A stretch of 64,000 nucleotides of DNA from Paragorgia papillata (lineage: Eukaryota > Cnidaria > Anthozoa > Scleralcyonacea > Coralliidae). The notes under the pieces were generated by a model. It did no database searches. It was not told where the DNA came from and worked only from the letters and a program-made list of their open reading frames with translations. The DNA is taken from NCBI GenBank assembly GCA_035771165.1, contig JAWNZC010000351.1:9569501-9633500 (forward strand), in the 5' to 3' direction. Shown piece after piece: positions 63,511 through 64,000 of the stretch (its first letter is position 1; each line of letters starts with the position of its first letter). The position numbers were made by a program, and so were the translations under genes.

Positions 63511-64000
63511 ATAGGTATTTAAATCCGATACAACCTTAAAGCCAGGGGAGGGATTTGATATCTCTCCAGGGAAAACTGGGGTTAATGAATAGAATTGAAT
63601 ACGTACAAATACATCTAATTAAAAATTCACAGTATACATGTATATGTACATATATACCGGGTATATATTCATATATATACCACTTTGTACACTTAGCGGT
63701 ATATATTTGATTATACACCTGGTATATATATATTATATAAAAATGCTAAAATATTAGAAACAACCAACGTATTTCTACAAAACGCGGTATAAATCATTCC
63801 TTAGCGGTATAAATCGTTGCACAAACAATATATATCGACAACAAAAATCATTTAATTTTTAACACTCAAACAATTTAACTTAACAGATGAAATTCTTCTT
63901 TATAACAAACGTGCAGTTCGAAAATAAAACACCATGTGTTTCCTTCGTACTATTTGATAAAGGACTTTCTTCAGAACTTAATTTACACACTTTTTTGAAC
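63511..64000. other. AT-rich sequence, nothing recognised
   Basis: TATATACC/GGTATATA words are frequent at 63645-63740 (small foldbacks) and CGCGGTATAAATC is repeated near 63782 and 63804. No gene. Confidence 0.4.

Overview
The window looks like nuclear DNA of a metazoan, most likely an anthozoan cnidarian such as a coral. The evidence is AT-rich sequence, split genes with GT-AG introns, CUB and 72-bp leucine-rich-repeat exons, Ty3/gypsy, CR1-like, Tc1 and tyrosine-recombinase-type retroelement relics, and many short palindromic elements. Nothing is organised like a prokaryotic operon. The taxonomic call is an inference; no marker gene is present.

Layout. 1161-7686 is a 6.5-kb Polinton/Maverick-like or virus-derived element with long terminal inverted repeats. 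Its core encodes an A32-type packaging ATPase, three other small genes or gene remnants, and an 0.8-kb pyrimidine tract, but no integrase, polymerase or capsid gene. About 9.1-9.8 kb is a minisatellite. About 10.3-13.4 kb is a decayed minus-strand LINE. 14.0-15.1 kb holds two MITEs. 17990-24341 is a fairly young Ty3/gypsy element of the Gmr1-like type, with integrase before reverse transcriptase and a SCAN-like Gag; it has itself been hit by a MITE. 25.2-26.0 kb is a minus-strand Tc1-type transposase. 28.8-29.2 kb is an AAAGTGCC-ended palindromic MITE. 30.0-32.1 kb is a TA microsatellite next to a 5'-truncated CR1-like LINE. 33.4-34.1 kb is a MITE nested in an older inverted repeat. 35594-40464 is a second, heavily decayed gypsy element with 139-bp LTRs and the usual RT-RNase H-INT order.

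From 41.4 to about 59 kb the plus strand carries scattered exons of one probable host gene. There is a leader exon, a CUB exon, an LRR N-terminal exon and at least four 72-bp LRR exons, all with matching phases. Its introns are filled with repeats: a 47.5-50.3 kb element with A1...B1-A2...B2 split direct repeats (DIRS/Ngaro-like), a tRNA-derived SINE, a solo LTR of the Gmr1-like family, a lone-THAP-domain element at 54133-55584, and further palindromic MITEs. The last 4 kb is a third gypsy-type element that is truncated at RNase H and carries a MYND zinc finger between Gag and RT.

The best candidates for something new are the ATPase-only Polinton-like element, the split-direct-repeat element, and the lone-THAP element. 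The only credible host gene is the CUB-LRR gene; almost everything else is mobile DNA or its debris. All similarity statements come from reading translations by eye; no database search was run.
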